NCBI RefSeq assembly: GCF_022760965.1
Contig: NZ_JAKVIJ010000003.1
Coordinates: forward strand, 124,001-188,000
Source: Simplicispira sedimenti
GTDB taxonomy: Bacteria > Pseudomonadota > Gammaproteobacteria > Burkholderiales > Burkholderiaceae_C
Direction of reading: 5' to 3'
DNA: 64,000 nt
Made by a program: the position numbers and the translations under genes
Part shown: one piece after another, positions 10,732 through 19,250 of the stretch
How the letters are laid out: each line of letters starts with the position of its first letter
How positions within the stretch are numbered: position 1 is the stretch's first letter
The notes under the pieces: model-generated
Told to the model about the DNA's origin: nothing
The model's input: only the letters and a program-made list of their open reading frames with translations
The model's database searches: none

Positions 10732-11977
10732 CCTCGGACTCAGGGTGGATTTCGATGGTGCGGCGGCGGTTGCTGAACGGCGTGACCGCCACGCGCTGCG
10801 CGTCGCTGCCCGAGGCCAGGCCGATTTCATCGTCGCGCAGGTAGCAGCCGGGGTCTTCGGCCCAGGCGTCGCCGGTGAGCTGCTGGGCGCGCACGCGCGT
10901 GTTGCCGCCGCAGATTTCGAAATAATTGCAGCTGGCGCAGCGCCCGCCCACCGGGCGCGGCTTGGCCTTGAGACCGGCCATCAGCGGCTCGGAGGTGTCG
11001 GACCAGATGCTTGAAAACGGGCGCTGGCGCACGTTGCCCAGGTCGTGGTGCCACCACATGGTGTCGGGGTGCACGGTGCCCAGGTTGTCGATGTTGGCCA
11101 CGTTCACGCCGCTCGAATTGCCGCCCCAGGCGATGAGGCGCTCGCGCAGCGGTGCCTCCCACTGCGGCATGCGTTCGCGCACCCATTGCAGCAGGTAAGG
11201 GCCGTCGGCGTCGTTGTTGCCGGTGACGTAGTCTTCCTCGCGGCCTTCCAGCGCGGACTGCCAGGCGCGCTCGAACAGCAGGTCGAGCGCATCGCGCGTG
11301 GCCTGGAACTGCGCGTCCTTGCCGCGGTGGATGTTGCCGCGCCCGGCGTAGTTGAGGTGCGAGAAGTAGAACTTGTCCACGGCCTCCTGGCGCATCAGGT
11401 CGAGCAGCGCCGGGAAGTCGTGCGCGTTCATGGCCGTCATGGTGAAGCGCAGGCCCACCTTCACGCCGCGCTGGTGCAGGTAGCGCACGGCAGCGAGGCT
11501 GCGGTCGAAGGCGCCATCGAGGCGGCGGAAGAAGTCGTGTGTCTCGCGCAGGCCGTCCAGGCTGATGCCCACGTAGTCGAAGCCCATGGTGGCGATGCGG
11601 TCGGCCATGGGCTCGTCGATCAGCGTGCCGTTGGTCGACAGGCCCGTGTAGAACTTCATGTCCCGGGCGCGCTCGGCGATCTCGAAGATGTCGGGCCGCA
11701 TCAGCGGCTCGCCGCCCGAGAGGATCAGCACCGGCACCCGGTAGGCCTTGAGGTCGTCCATCACGCCGAACACTTCCTGCGTGGACAGCTCGCCCTCGTA
11801 GTCGTGGTCGGCCGACAGCGCGTAGCAGTGCTTGCAGGTGAGGTTGCAGCGGCGGATCAGGTTCCAGATCACCACCGGGCCGGGCGGCTGACCGCTGCCC
11901 CGGCGTGCGGGAACGGGGTAGGTGCCAGTCGCCTGGGCTTGCGCGAGCTCGCGCATGTATTGGCTGATGCGGAACAT
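10724..11977 (-). CDS. nirJ: Radical SAM protein NirJ, heme d1 biosynthesis
   Basis: Radical SAM enzyme that removes the propionate side chains of didecarboxysiroheme to give the keto groups of heme d1. The 417-aa protein has the core motif C44NLTC48KHC51 and the SAM-binding GGEPL. A C-terminal auxiliary cluster region reads CASCNYFEICGGN...GCYLRDDEIG. Start MFRISQYMRELAQ at 11977. It sits between nirH (2-bp gap) and nirN (8-bp overlap), so it is cotranscribed with both. Confidence 0.95.
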   Translation of the reverse strand: MFRISQYMRELAQAQATGTYPVPARRGSGQPPGPVVIWNLIRRCNLTCKHCYALSADHDYEGELSTQEVFGVMDDLKAYRVPVLILSGGEPLMRPDIFEIAERARDMKFYTGLSTNGTLIDEPMADRIATMGFDYVGISLDGLRETHDFFRRLDGAFDRSLAAVRYLHQRGVKVGLRFTMTAMNAHDFPALLDLMRQEAVDKFYFSHLNYAGRGNIHRGKDAQFQATRDALDLLFERAWQSALEGREEDYVTGNNDADGPYLLQWVRERMPQWEAPLRERLIAWGGNSSGVNVANIDNLGTVHPDTMWWHHDLGNVRQRPFSSIWSDTSEPLMAGLKAKPRPVGGRCASCNYFEICGGNTRVRAQQLTGDAWAEDPGCYLRDDEIGLASGSDAQRVAVTPFSNRRRTIEIHPESEGV

Positions 11978-11979
11978 GG

Positions 11980-12471
11980 TTAGCTTTCTTGGCTTTGCCG
12001 AAGACGCAGGCCGGTCTTCTTGAGGATGGCGGTGGAATAAAGAATGTCGTGGCCCCGGCAGGCGGAGCCCAGCAGTTCTTGCAACTGCACGGCCTGCTGT
12101 TCGACCTCAGCGCGCGTGCGGCCGTGCAGCATGGCGAACAGGTTGTACGGCCAGCTGGGCAGGCGGCGCGGGCGGCGGTAGCAGTGGCTCACGCCGGGCA
12201 GTTGGCCGATGCGTTCGCCAAGCTGGTCCACCAGCGCGTCGTCCACGTCCCACACGCTCATGCCGTTGGCGGTGAAGCCCAGGCGGTAGTGGTTGGGCAC
12301 GGCGCCGATGCGGCGGATGAGGCCGCTCTCCAGCATCTGCGCCAGGCGCTCGCGCACCTGCTGGCCGCTCACGCCCAGGCGCTCGCCCACGGCATCGTAG
12401 GGGCGGGGTACCAGCGGCAGGCCGCCCTGGGTGGCAGCGATCAGCTGGCGGTCAAAATCGTCAAGCGCCAT
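11980..12471 (-). CDS. nirH: NirH, siroheme decarboxylase subunit (Lrp-like fold)
   Basis: A 163-aa AhbA/AhbB-family protein with an N-terminal winged helix and a C-terminal AsnC-like ferredoxin fold. The NirDLGH proteins together decarboxylate siroheme to 12,18-didecarboxysiroheme. Family marks here are LPLVPRPYDAVGERLG, RRIGAVPNHYRLGFTANGMSVWDV and SHCYRRPRRLPSWPYNLFAMLHG. I assigned H over G by this WPYNLF motif and by position before nirJ. The start at 12471 overlaps the nirG 3' end by 11 bp. Confidence 0.88.
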   Translation of the reverse strand: MALDDFDRQLIAATQGGLPLVPRPYDAVGERLGVSGQQVRERLAQMLESGLIRRIGAVPNHYRLGFTANGMSVWDVDDALVDQLGERIGQLPGVSHCYRRPRRLPSWPYNLFAMLHGRTRAEVEQQAVQLQELLGSACRGHDILYSTAILKKTGLRLRQSQES

Positions 12472-12931
12472 GCTGCACTCCGCTGGTCAGGGGGAGCTTG
12501 AGTTCAACGAAGAACTCGCGTTCCTTGGGGAAAGCCAGCACGGGGAGGCCCGTTTCGGCCTCGATGCGTTCAATCGCGGCCGCGCACTGCGCCGGCGTCT
12601 CGGTGCCGAGCACGAACCACATGTTCAGCGCATGGTCGCGCCGGTAGTTGTGCGCGATCTCGGGGTGGGCGTTGACCTGGGCCGTGACAGCCTCGTAGCG
12701 CTCCTCGGGCACGGCCATGGCGGCGAGCACGAACAAACCGCCCGCGCGTTCGATCTGGAACAGCGGCCCAAAGCGCGTGAGCATGCCGCTTTCCAGCAGG
12801 GCCGAGAGCCGACCGATGACATATTCCTCGGTCCAGCCGAACTCGGCCGCCACATCGGCGAAGGGCCGCTCCGTCAGCGGCAGGTCGCCGTGCAGGCGCT
12901 CCAGCAGGCGGGTGTCATCCGGCGACAGCAT
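12461..12931 (-). CDS. nirG: NirG, siroheme decarboxylase subunit (Lrp-like fold)
   Basis: A 156-aa AhbA/AhbB-family protein, partner in siroheme decarboxylation. It has the winged helix (LPLTERPFADVAAEFGWTE) and HNYRRDHALNMWFVLG, the variant of the active-site loop found in NirD/NirG. Start ATG at 12931, overlapping the nirDL 3' end by 17 bp. The overlaps between nirDL, nirG, nirH, nirJ and nirN point to tightly coupled translation. Confidence 0.88.
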   Translation of the reverse strand: MLSPDDTRLLERLHGDLPLTERPFADVAAEFGWTEEYVIGRLSALLESGMLTRFGPLFQIERAGGLFVLAAMAVPEERYEAVTAQVNAHPEIAHNYRRDHALNMWFVLGTETPAQCAAAIERIEAETGLPVLAFPKEREFFVELKLPLTSGVQHGA

Positions 12932-13949
12932 CGAGCACCTCCGGTGTGGCGGCGGCGTCCGGGGCCGTGGCGGTGGGCAGGGCGCGGAAGCGCCACGGGC
13001 CAGTCTGCTTGAAGCGGCGGCACGAGAACAGCACCTCGTGCGGAAAGCCGCCGAGGCCGGCCTCGGCGATGGCGCGCGCGATCACGTCCCGCACGGCGGC
13101 GCGGCCGCGGCCATGCACCATGCAGTACAGGTTGTAGGGCCAACCTTCGGCGCGCTCGCGCCGGTAGGCCAGCGTCACGCCGCTGATGCGGGAAAGGGCC
13201 TCGCCAAAGGCGTCCACCTGCGCGTCGGGAATGTTGAACACGGTCATGGCGTTGGCGTCGAAGCCCAGCTCGTGGTGGCGCACGATGGCGCCGATGCGCC
13301 GCACCGTGCCCTGGTCCAGCCACTGTTGCAGCGTGTGCAGCACGGATTCGGGCGTGCGGCCCAGCGCCTGTGCCCAGGCGTCGTAGGGGCGCGGCACCAG
13401 CGGCAGGCCGTCTTCGAGCAGGGCGGCGAGCGGCCGGTCGGCATCGAGCACCGGCGTGGCCTCGCGCGCGGCCGCCATGGGCGCGGGGGCGGTGCTGCCG
13501 CGCAGGTCGAAGCCCAGGTCGATGCGGTAGGCGCGCTGCATGCGCAGCTGCAGGGCGGGGAGGCCCGTAGCCTCTTCGAGCGAACGCATGGCGGCACGCA
13601 CGGCGGCATCGTCCTGCCCGGTCATCACGAACCAGAGGTTGAAGTGGTGCTCGCGCTGGTAGTTGTGGTTCACGCCGGGGTGGCTGGAGACCACGGCGGC
13701 AACGGCGTCCAGGCGCTCGGGCGGAACGGCCATGGCAGCCAGCAGCGCAGCGCCGCCGGCATTGCCCGCGAACACGCCGCCGATGCGGCTCAGAGCGCCA
13801 TCACTCTGCAGCCGGGCATAGCCGGCTAGGACTTCATCGGTGGTCAGTCCCTGGATGCTTGCGATGTGCGCAAAGGGCTCACGTTCGAGCGGAAAGCCAC
13901 GCTGCCAAGGGTTGAGCAAGGTCAGGCGCAGGTCGGGGTGGGGGTCCAT
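12915..13949 (-). CDS. nirDL: NirD-NirL fusion, siroheme decarboxylase subunit
   Basis: A 344-aa protein with two Lrp-like AhbA/B modules in tandem. Residues about 1-150 are NirD-like (FPLEREPFAHIA, NHNYQREHHFNLWFVMTG). Residues about 175-325 are NirL-like (LPLVPRPYDAWAQALG, LAYRRERAEGWPYNLYCMVHG). A short Ala/Pro-rich linker joins them. NirD and NirL are separate genes in Pseudomonas aeruginosa but fused in several other denitrifiers. The ATG at 13949 follows the nirF stop directly. Confidence 0.9.
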   Translation of the reverse strand: MDPHPDLRLTLLNPWQRGFPLEREPFAHIASIQGLTTDEVLAGYARLQSDGALSRIGGVFAGNAGGAALLAAMAVPPERLDAVAAVVSSHPGVNHNYQREHHFNLWFVMTGQDDAAVRAAMRSLEEATGLPALQLRMQRAYRIDLGFDLRGSTAPAPMAAAREATPVLDADRPLAALLEDGLPLVPRPYDAWAQALGRTPESVLHTLQQWLDQGTVRRIGAIVRHHELGFDANAMTVFNIPDAQVDAFGEALSRISGVTLAYRRERAEGWPYNLYCMVHGRGRAAVRDVIARAIAEAGLGGFPHEVLFSCRRFKQTGPWRFRALPTATAPDAAATPEVLDAVAG

Positions 13950-15140
13950 CTAGAACCCCACCCGCGCTGCGCGGGAGGTGAAGAAAATGCCGCTCGGGGA
14001 ATCCACCGTCATGGTGGCCTGTGTGGCAAAGCTCTGGGTGTCGATCACGCTGACGCGGTGGTCGTCGCGCGAGCTGATCCAGACCGATTCGCCGCGCGGC
14101 GTGAACTCCATGTGCAGCACGGCCTTGCCGGGCTCCAGCGTGCGCACGATCTTCTGCGTGGTGGTGTCGATGACCTGCACGCGGTGGTAGTCGGGCACCG
14201 AGAAGTTGACCCACACCTGGCGACCGTCGGGCCGGGCCATCACGAACACGGGCTGGCCCGCCACCGGGATGCGGCCGACCTCCTGCCAGGTGTCGGTGTC
14301 CACCACCAGCACCTCGTGGCGGCCGATGGCGGGCAGGTAGGCGCGGCGCCCGGCGACGGCCCAGCCGCGCAGGTGCGGCATCTTGTAGACCGGCAGCGGC
14401 TCCTGTCCCCGGCCGTAGCCCGCGAGGATGCGGCGTACCTGGGGCTTTTCCTCCCACAGGTCCACCATGGCCAGGCCGTCCTCGCCAAACAGGCCGGCGA
14501 TGTAGTGGCGGCCGTTGGGCGTGACCAGCGCGTCGTAGGGCTGGCGACCGATGTTCGGCAGCTTGGTGGTGACGGGCCGCGCGGGGTTGGACAGGTCGGT
14601 GATCCAGATGGCGTCGGCGTCAAACAGGCTGTAGGCGAAGCGGCGGCCCGGCAGATCCACCAAGCCCACCACGCGTGAGAGGCGGCCGGGTTCGAACTCG
14701 GCGGGCACGTCGGCCACCAGTTCCAGCGTGGCAGTGTCGAAGGCCTTGATGCCGCCGGGCGTGTAGTTCTGCGCCACCACCAGGCTGCCGTCGGCGCTGA
14801 TGGCGCCGCCGATGGAATTGCCCGCCTGCATCACGCGGCCGACGATGCGCTGGGTCAGCAGGTCCACCTTGGTCAGCGCACCATCGCGCCCGAAGACAAA
14901 GGCATGGCGCGCATCGCGCGAGAACACCACCGAGGCATGCGAGAGGTCGCCCAGGCCCTTGACCTCGGCCAGCAGCTTGCGCTGGCTGGTGTTGACGATG
15001 GCCAGCGTGCCCGTGGAGCGCGCCACGACGACGCCCAGGTCGCCCGTGCCGACCAGGGAGGGCGCCGGGCCGGAGCTGGCACAGCCCCCGAGCAGCAGGG
15101 AGGAGGCGCCCAGCAGGGCGAGGCAGTCACGGCGTTTCAT
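13950..15140 (-). CDS. nirF: NirF, periplasmic heme d1 biosynthesis lipoprotein
   Basis: Member of the d1-propeller family (NirS/NirN/NirF) without a cytochrome c domain; it binds d1 precursors and is essential for heme d1 formation. The 396-aa protein starts MKRRDCLALLGASSLLLGGC, a lipoprotein signal with the modified cysteine at C20. A propeller follows with repeated blade motifs such as VVFSRDARHAFVFGRDG. I chose the ATG at 15140 because it gives the lipoprotein signal; longer in-frame openings upstream run antisense or in another frame of nirC. It overlaps the nirC stop by four bases. Confidence 0.93.
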   Translation of the reverse strand: MKRRDCLALLGASSLLLGGCASSGPAPSLVGTGDLGVVVARSTGTLAIVNTSQRKLLAEVKGLGDLSHASVVFSRDARHAFVFGRDGALTKVDLLTQRIVGRVMQAGNSIGGAISADGSLVVAQNYTPGGIKAFDTATLELVADVPAEFEPGRLSRVVGLVDLPGRRFAYSLFDADAIWITDLSNPARPVTTKLPNIGRQPYDALVTPNGRHYIAGLFGEDGLAMVDLWEEKPQVRRILAGYGRGQEPLPVYKMPHLRGWAVAGRRAYLPAIGRHEVLVVDTDTWQEVGRIPVAGQPVFVMARPDGRQVWVNFSVPDYHRVQVIDTTTQKIVRTLEPGKAVLHMEFTPRGESVWISSRDDHRVSVIDTQSFATQATMTVDSPSGIFFTSRAARVGF

Positions 15141-15523
15141 CGGGAATCCTTCTCTGGCTCGGGAAAACCAGCCATCAGTTGTTGGGCAATCCACAAGGCC
15201 TCGGCCTCGCTGAGCATGGCCTTCCAGGGGGCCATAGGGGTGCCGGGGCGGCCGCCGTAGATGGTGGAGGCCATGGAATCCAGGGGTTTGTCGGCCAGTG
15301 CCTCGCGGGTGAGCGCGGGGCCCAGGCCGCCCGTCAGGTACAGACCGTGGCAGGAGCCGCAGTCCTGGCGCACCATGCGGATCAGCTCGCGCTGGCGCGC
15401 AGCGTCCGGGGCCTGCGCATGGACTTGATGGGCGACAAGGCACAGAAGCAGCGACACGCCGCAGGACTGCAGGGTGCGAGCCAAGGATCGGGGGCGCCGA
15501 GTAGAGATCGGGAGGTTTACCAT
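15137..15523 (-). CDS. nirC: Small c-type cytochrome, NirC-like
   Basis: A 128-aa periplasmic cytochrome c with a signal peptide (hydrophobic core SCGVSLLLCLVAHQVHA, cleavage before QAPD) and one heme site C55GSC58H59. A Met-containing C-terminal helix could supply the axial ligand (several Met candidates after residue 84). It is the first gene of the nir operon. By position and size it fits NirC, an electron donor for NirS or d1 maturation. It also resembles the N-terminal cytochrome domain of NirN (same TGGLGPAL block). Start ATG 15523; no clear Shine-Dalgarno. Confidence 0.8.
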   Translation of the reverse strand: MVNLPISTRRPRSLARTLQSCGVSLLLCLVAHQVHAQAPDAARQRELIRMVRQDCGSCHGLYLTGGLGPALTREALADKPLDSMASTIYGGRPGTPMAPWKAMLSEAEALWIAQQLMAGFPEPEKDSR

Positions 15524-15593
15524 GGTGGGGATCTGTCGGCAGCAGAAGGCCGCCGACATGTGCCGATGTTCACCGCAATGGCCCCGCATGTCC

Positions 15594-15607
15594 TTGATGT
15601 TAGTCAA
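15594..15607. promoter_or_regulatory. FNR/DNR/NnrR-type operator between nirC and nirE
   Basis: TTGAT-GTTA-GTCAA differs by one base from the Crp/FNR-family consensus TTGAT-N4-ATCAA. It lies 70 bp before nirE and 71 bp before nirC on the other strand, so it could sit near -41.5 for either transcript. Anaerobic or nitric-oxide control of nir genes by FNR, DNR or NnrR proteins is established. Which regulator acts here is inference. Confidence 0.75.
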
Positions 15608-15676
15608 GGGCGTTATGGCGAGGGCTTTTGACAATGGGAGCACTCGACACCGCATCCCGTTATTTCCGGAGCATTG

Positions 15677-16507
15677 ATGGATACCGCCCGCCCTCCCGCG
15701 CACGCCGCCGTTCAGCCAGACGCCCCTGCGACCCCCGCCCTTTCGCCTTCCGAATGGGGGCGGGTGACGCTGGTGGGCGCTGGCCCCGGTGACGCCGAAC
15801 TGCTGACCCTCAAGGCCGCCCGCGTGCTGGCCAGCGCGCGCGTGGTGCTCTACGACAATCTGGTGTCGGAGGATGTGCTGCGCCAGATTCCCCAGGATGC
15901 CGAGCGCATCTACGTCGGCAAACAGAGCAGCAACCACACCTTGCCCCAGGAAGGCATCATCGAACTCATGGTGCGCCTGGCCAAGGCCGGTAAGTCGATC
16001 GTGCGCCTCAAGGGTGGCGATCCCTACATCTTTGGCCGTGGCGGCGAGGAGGCCGAGGCCCTGGTGGCCGAAGGCATTGCCTGCGAGACCGTGCCCGGCA
16101 TCAGCGCCGCGCAAGGCGCCTCGGCCAGCACCGGCATCCCGCTCACGCACCGCGACCACACCGGCATGCTGGTGTTCGCCACCGGCCACCTGCAGGGCGA
16201 GGGCGAGGAGCGCAGCGTCGCGCTCGACTGGGCCGCGCTGGCCCGGCCGCGCCAGACGGTGGTGATCTACATGGGTGTAGGCACCCTGCCGGTGATCTGC
16301 ACCAAGCTCGTCGAGCACGGCCTGCCGGGTCACACCCCGGCTGCCTTGGTCGAGCGCGCCACCCGGCCCGACCAGCGCACCATCGTCGGCACGCTCGAAA
16401 CCCTGCCCGCGCTCAGCGTGAAGCATGGCGTGCACCCCCCGGCGCTCATCATGATCGGCGACACCGTGTCGCTGCAGGAGCGCATCGGCGGGCCGGCGCT
16501 GAGATAA
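15677..16507 (+). CDS. nirE: Uroporphyrinogen-III C-methyltransferase (NirE/CobA type)
   Basis: SAM-dependent enzyme that methylates uroporphyrinogen III at C2 and C7 to precorrin-2, the precursor of siroheme and so of heme d1. The 276-aa protein has the family signatures VGAGPGDAELLTLKAARVL, the KGGDPYIFGRGGEE loop and GISAAQGASASTGIPLTHRD. About 25 residues of low-complexity N-terminus precede the core. I chose the ATG at 15677 because GGAG at 15668-15671 is correctly spaced; a TTG at 15674 is the alternative. It is divergent from the nir operon, which makes NirE the likely role, though it could also serve cobalamin or siroheme. Confidence 0.9.
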   Translation: MDTARPPAHAAVQPDAPATPALSPSEWGRVTLVGAGPGDAELLTLKAARVLASARVVLYDNLVSEDVLRQIPQDAERIYVGKQSSNHTLPQEGIIELMVRLAKAGKSIVRLKGGDPYIFGRGGEEAEALVAEGIACETVPGISAAQGASASTGIPLTHRDHTGMLVFATGHLQGEGEERSVALDWAALARPRQTVVIYMGVGTLPVICTKLVEHGLPGHTPAALVERATRPDQRTIVGTLETLPALSVKHGVHPPALIMIGDTVSLQERIGGPALR

Positions 16508-16605
16508 CTCCCCCTGTGTCGCTACGCGCCTTCCCCCTCGCCTGCGGGAGGGGGCGCCGCCAGCGCAGCGGGGCGGCCCTTGCGCGGTGGTCGCTGGCCT
16601 GGGCC
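16508..16605 (+). repeat. Post-stop-codon repeat, copy b (after nirE)
   Basis: Begins at the nirE stop: CTCCCCCTGTGTCGC, CCTTCCCCCTCGCC, then GCGGGGCGGCCCTTGCGCGG and a tail GCTGGCCTGGGCCGTGCC that is shared with copy c. Same polarity relative to the preceding gene as the other copies. The remaining 42 bp before the convergent LysR stop hold nothing I recognise. Confidence 0.75.
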
Positions 16606-16647
16606 GTGCCCGTTCATGCGCCCTGACGGAATGCAGAGCGGCAGGAA

Positions 16648-17562
16648 TCATTCACCAGAAGCGCTCCAGCCTCGGGACGCCACCTGCGCATGGAGGAACC
16701 GAGCGAACTCCGCCGCTGCGGGTGCCAGCGAGGCGCTGGCGCGCTGGTAGACCTGGAACTTGCGCCGCAGCTCGGGGCCCAGCAGCGGGCGCATCCGTAA
16801 CTGGTAGAGCTTCACCAGCGAGTCCGCGTAGGGCAGGCAGGTCGTGATGCCCTGGCCGGCGTGCACCAGGCTCAGCGCCGTGGACATGAAGGCCACCTCG
16901 TGGCTGGGGCGCAGTGTCAGGTCGCGCAGCGCACCGTGCAGGTCGTGCGTGAGCAGCTCGGTGAATTGCCCCTGCAGGGCAATGAAGGGGTGCTGCACCA
17001 CATCGTTCCAGCCAATGCGCGGCAACGGTTCCAGTGCATGGCCCGGCGGGAAGACCACCATGAAGGGCAGCTCGAACAGCGCTTGTGCGGCGATGTCCGC
17101 GCCCGTCGGGCGCTCGGGCCCCACGCCATAATCCACCTCGCCGCTGGCCACGCGCGCCAGCACGCTGTCCACCTCGCAGTCGGCCAGCCGCACCTGCACG
17201 TCTGGATGGGCCTGGTTGAACGCGGCGATCACGTCGGGCAGCAACGTGCAGGCCATCAGCTGCGGCGCGGCGATGCGCACCACGCCCTTCTTCAGCGCCT
17301 TGAGGTCGTCGATGCCGTGCAGCACGCCTTCGAGGTCCTGCAGGATCTTGTCCACCAGCGGATAGAAGCCGCGCCCCGCTTCCGTCAGCCCGATGCGCCG
17401 CGTGCTGCGCTCGACCAGGCGCACGCCCAGCGCCTGCTCCAGTTCCTTGATCTGCCCGCTCAGCGCCGATTGCGTCACATGCAGCGAGGCGGCGGCCTGG
17501 GTGAAGCTGCCGGTGCGCACCAGCGCCACCAGGGCGCGCAACTGCCGCAGGGTCACATTCAT
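16648..17562 (-). CDS. LysR-family transcriptional regulator
   Basis: A 304-aa LTTR with an N-terminal helix-turn-helix (residues about 3-60, LRALVALVRTGSFTQAAASLHVTQSALSGQIKELE) and a periplasmic-binding-like effector domain. Start MNVTLRQLR at 17562. It is divergent from the VOC-FAH-maiA operon, so it probably controls those genes. The intergenic region is AT-rich, and an inverted ATTCAT/ATGAAT pair (17557-17562 and 17578-17583) overlaps its own start codon, as an autoregulatory operator might. The inducer is unknown; a homogentisate-pathway metabolite is a guess from context. Confidence 0.9.
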   Translation of the reverse strand: MNVTLRQLRALVALVRTGSFTQAAASLHVTQSALSGQIKELEQALGVRLVERSTRRIGLTEAGRGFYPLVDKILQDLEGVLHGIDDLKALKKGVVRIAAPQLMACTLLPDVIAAFNQAHPDVQVRLADCEVDSVLARVASGEVDYGVGPERPTGADIAAQALFELPFMVVFPPGHALEPLPRIGWNDVVQHPFIALQGQFTELLTHDLHGALRDLTLRPSHEVAFMSTALSLVHAGQGITTCLPYADSLVKLYQLRMRPLLGPELRRKFQVYQRASASLAPAAAEFARFLHAQVASRGWSASGE

Positions 17563-17664
17563 ATGAAAAACTGATAAATGAATTAATAAATACCGTTTGA
17601 ATGATAGATCGAAAGGCCGTGTAATGGCGTCCAAGGTGCCATGAACGGCACAGGAGACACCGCC
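17563..17664. promoter_or_regulatory. AT-rich divergent promoter region, LysR / VOC-FAH-maiA
   Basis: 102 bp, much more AT-rich in its first half (17557-17610) than the genes around it. It contains the ATTCAT...ATGAAT inverted pair at the LysR side and an AGGAG Shine-Dalgarno at 17652-17656 for the VOC gene. I cannot fix exact -35 and -10 boxes. Confidence 0.45.
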
Positions 17665-18207
17665 ATGCAGATCCAGAATATTCACCACGTGGCCTACCGC
17701 TGCAAGGACGCCAAGCAGACGGTGGAGTGGTACGGCAAGTACCTGAACATGGGCTTCGTGCTCGCCATCGCCGAGGACAGCGTGCCCTCCACCGGCGAGC
17801 CCGACCCGTACATGCACATCTTCCTGGACGCGGGCCACGGCAACATCCTGGCCTTCTTCGAGCTGCCGGGCCAGCCGCCCATGGACCGCGACCGCAACAC
17901 CCCCGTCTGGACGCAGCACCTGGCGTTGCAGGTGGACACCATGGAGGAACTGCTCGCCGCCAAGGCGCGCCTGCAGGCCGACGGCATCGAGGTCATCGGC
18001 CCGACCGACCACACGCTGTTCCAGTCCATCTACTTCTTCGACCCCAGCGGCCACCGCCTGGAGCTGGCCGTGAACACCGGCACGCCCGAGATGCTGCAAA
18101 AGCTCGACGAGGTGAAGTGGGACATGCTCAACGAATGGGCGCGCACCAAGAAAGCCCCCAAACACGCTGCGTGGATGCACGACGGCAGCCACCGCGCCAA
18201 CGCCTGA
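17665..18207 (+). CDS. VOC-family protein (glyoxalase/dioxygenase superfamily)
   Basis: A 180-aa single-subunit vicinal oxygen chelate protein. It starts MQIQNIHHVAYRCKDAKQTVEWYGKYL. His residues in the opening beta-strand (IHHVAYRC) and in TQHLALQVD, and Glu in GHRLELAVN, sit where VOC enzymes bind a metal. The ATG at 17665 has AGGAG eight bases upstream; an earlier ATG at 17641 lacks a site. It is first in an operon with a fumarylacetoacetate hydrolase and maleylacetoacetate isomerase, so an aromatic-catabolism role is likely. It is too short for HPPD. The exact reaction is unknown. Confidence 0.8.
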   Translation: MQIQNIHHVAYRCKDAKQTVEWYGKYLNMGFVLAIAEDSVPSTGEPDPYMHIFLDAGHGNILAFFELPGQPPMDRDRNTPVWTQHLALQVDTMEELLAAKARLQADGIEVIGPTDHTLFQSIYFFDPSGHRLELAVNTGTPEMLQKLDEVKWDMLNEWARTKKAPKHAAWMHDGSHRANA

Positions 18208-18225
18208 CCGATCGGAACCGCCACC

Positions 18226-19248
18226 ATGAAACTCGCCACCCTCCAGCAAGGCGGCCGCGACGGCACGCTCGTCGTCGTCAGCCGCGACCTCACCCGCTGC
18301 CAGCCCGTCCCCGCCATAGCGCGCACGCTGCAGGCCGCGCTGGACGACTGGGAGCGCTGCGCGCCCCAGCTCCAGCAGGTGTCCGATGCGCTCAATGGGG
18401 GCCAGGCGCCCGGCGCCCAGCCTTTCGATCCGGCGCAATGCCATGCGCCGCTGCCGCGCGCCTACCAGTGGGCCGACGGCTCGGCCTACCTCAACCATGT
18501 GGAACTGGTGCGCAAGGCGCGCGGCAGCGAGATGCCCGCATCGTTCTGGACCGACCCGCTGATGTACCAGGGCGGCTCGGACAGCTTCGTGCCGCCGCAG
18601 GCTCCCATCGACGCGCTCACCGAGGACTGGGGCATCGACTTCGAGGCCGAGGTGGCCGTGGTCACGGGCGACCTGCCGCTGGGCGCGGGCGTGGCGCGGT
18701 GCGCGCAGGCGATCCGCCTCGTCATGCTGGTGAACGATGTGAGCCTGCGCAATCTCATCCCGGCTGAGCTGGCCAAGGGCTTCGGCTTCTTCCAGTCCAA
18801 GCCCGCCAGCAGCTTCGCGCCCGTGGCCGTCACGCCGGACGAACTGGGTGACGCCTGGCAGGACTGCAAGCTGCACCGCCCCCTGAACGTGCAGCTCAAC
18901 GGTCAGCCTTTCGGCTGCCCCGACGCGGGCCAGGACATGGCCTTCAGCTTCGCCCAGCTCGTGGCGCATGTGACGAAGACGCGCGCCATGGCGGCGGGCT
19001 CCATCGTCGGTTCGGGCACGGTGTCGAACAAGCATGGCAGCCTGCATGGCTCGCGCATCGCGCACGGCGGCGTGGGCTACGCCTGCCTGGCTGAGCTGCG
19101 CATGGTCGAGACCATCGAGGGCGGCGCGCCCGTCACACCTTTCCTGCGCTTTGGCGACCGCGTGCGCATCGAGATGTTCGACGCCACCGGCCAGAGCATC
19201 TTTGGCGCCATCGACCAGACCGTGCGCCGCGTGCCAGCGCCCGAGTGA
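18226..19248 (+). CDS. Fumarylacetoacetate hydrolase family protein
   Basis: A 340-aa protein of the type found in betaproteobacterial homogentisate clusters, where it cleaves fumarylacetoacetate to fumarate and acetoacetate. Visible family marks are PLPRAYQWADGSAYLNH, the metal-site region DFEAEVAVVTGD (Asp/Glu ligands), LVMLVNDVSLRNLIPAELAKGFGFFQSKP and GSGTVSNK. The ATG at 18226 follows the VOC stop by 18 bp. It is cotranscribed with maiA. It is shorter than eukaryotic-type fumarylacetoacetase (about 420 aa), but this 330-340 aa form is common in Burkholderiales. Confidence 0.88.
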   Translation: MKLATLQQGGRDGTLVVVSRDLTRCQPVPAIARTLQAALDDWERCAPQLQQVSDALNGGQAPGAQPFDPAQCHAPLPRAYQWADGSAYLNHVELVRKARGSEMPASFWTDPLMYQGGSDSFVPPQAPIDALTEDWGIDFEAEVAVVTGDLPLGAGVARCAQAIRLVMLVNDVSLRNLIPAELAKGFGFFQSKPASSFAPVAVTPDELGDAWQDCKLHRPLNVQLNGQPFGCPDAGQDMAFSFAQLVAHVTKTRAMAAGSIVGSGTVSNKHGSLHGSRIAHGGVGYACLAELRMVETIEGGAPVTPFLRFGDRVRIEMFDATGQSIFGAIDQTVRRVPAPE

Positions 19249-19250
19249 CC

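Noticed and set aside
15628..15650. TTGACA at 15628 as a sigma-70 -35 box for nirE
   Set aside because: No acceptable -10 box follows at 16-18 bp. The FNR-type site is the stronger signal.
15137..16651. 504-aa minus-strand frame ending in the nirC-like cytochrome
   Set aside because: Only the last 128 residues have a signal peptide and a heme motif. The rest is antisense to nirE and has no domain character.
16648..19065. 805-aa minus-strand frame containing the LysR regulator
   Set aside because: The LysR protein starts at 17562 with a normal length of 304 aa. The upstream part is antisense to the VOC and FAH genes.
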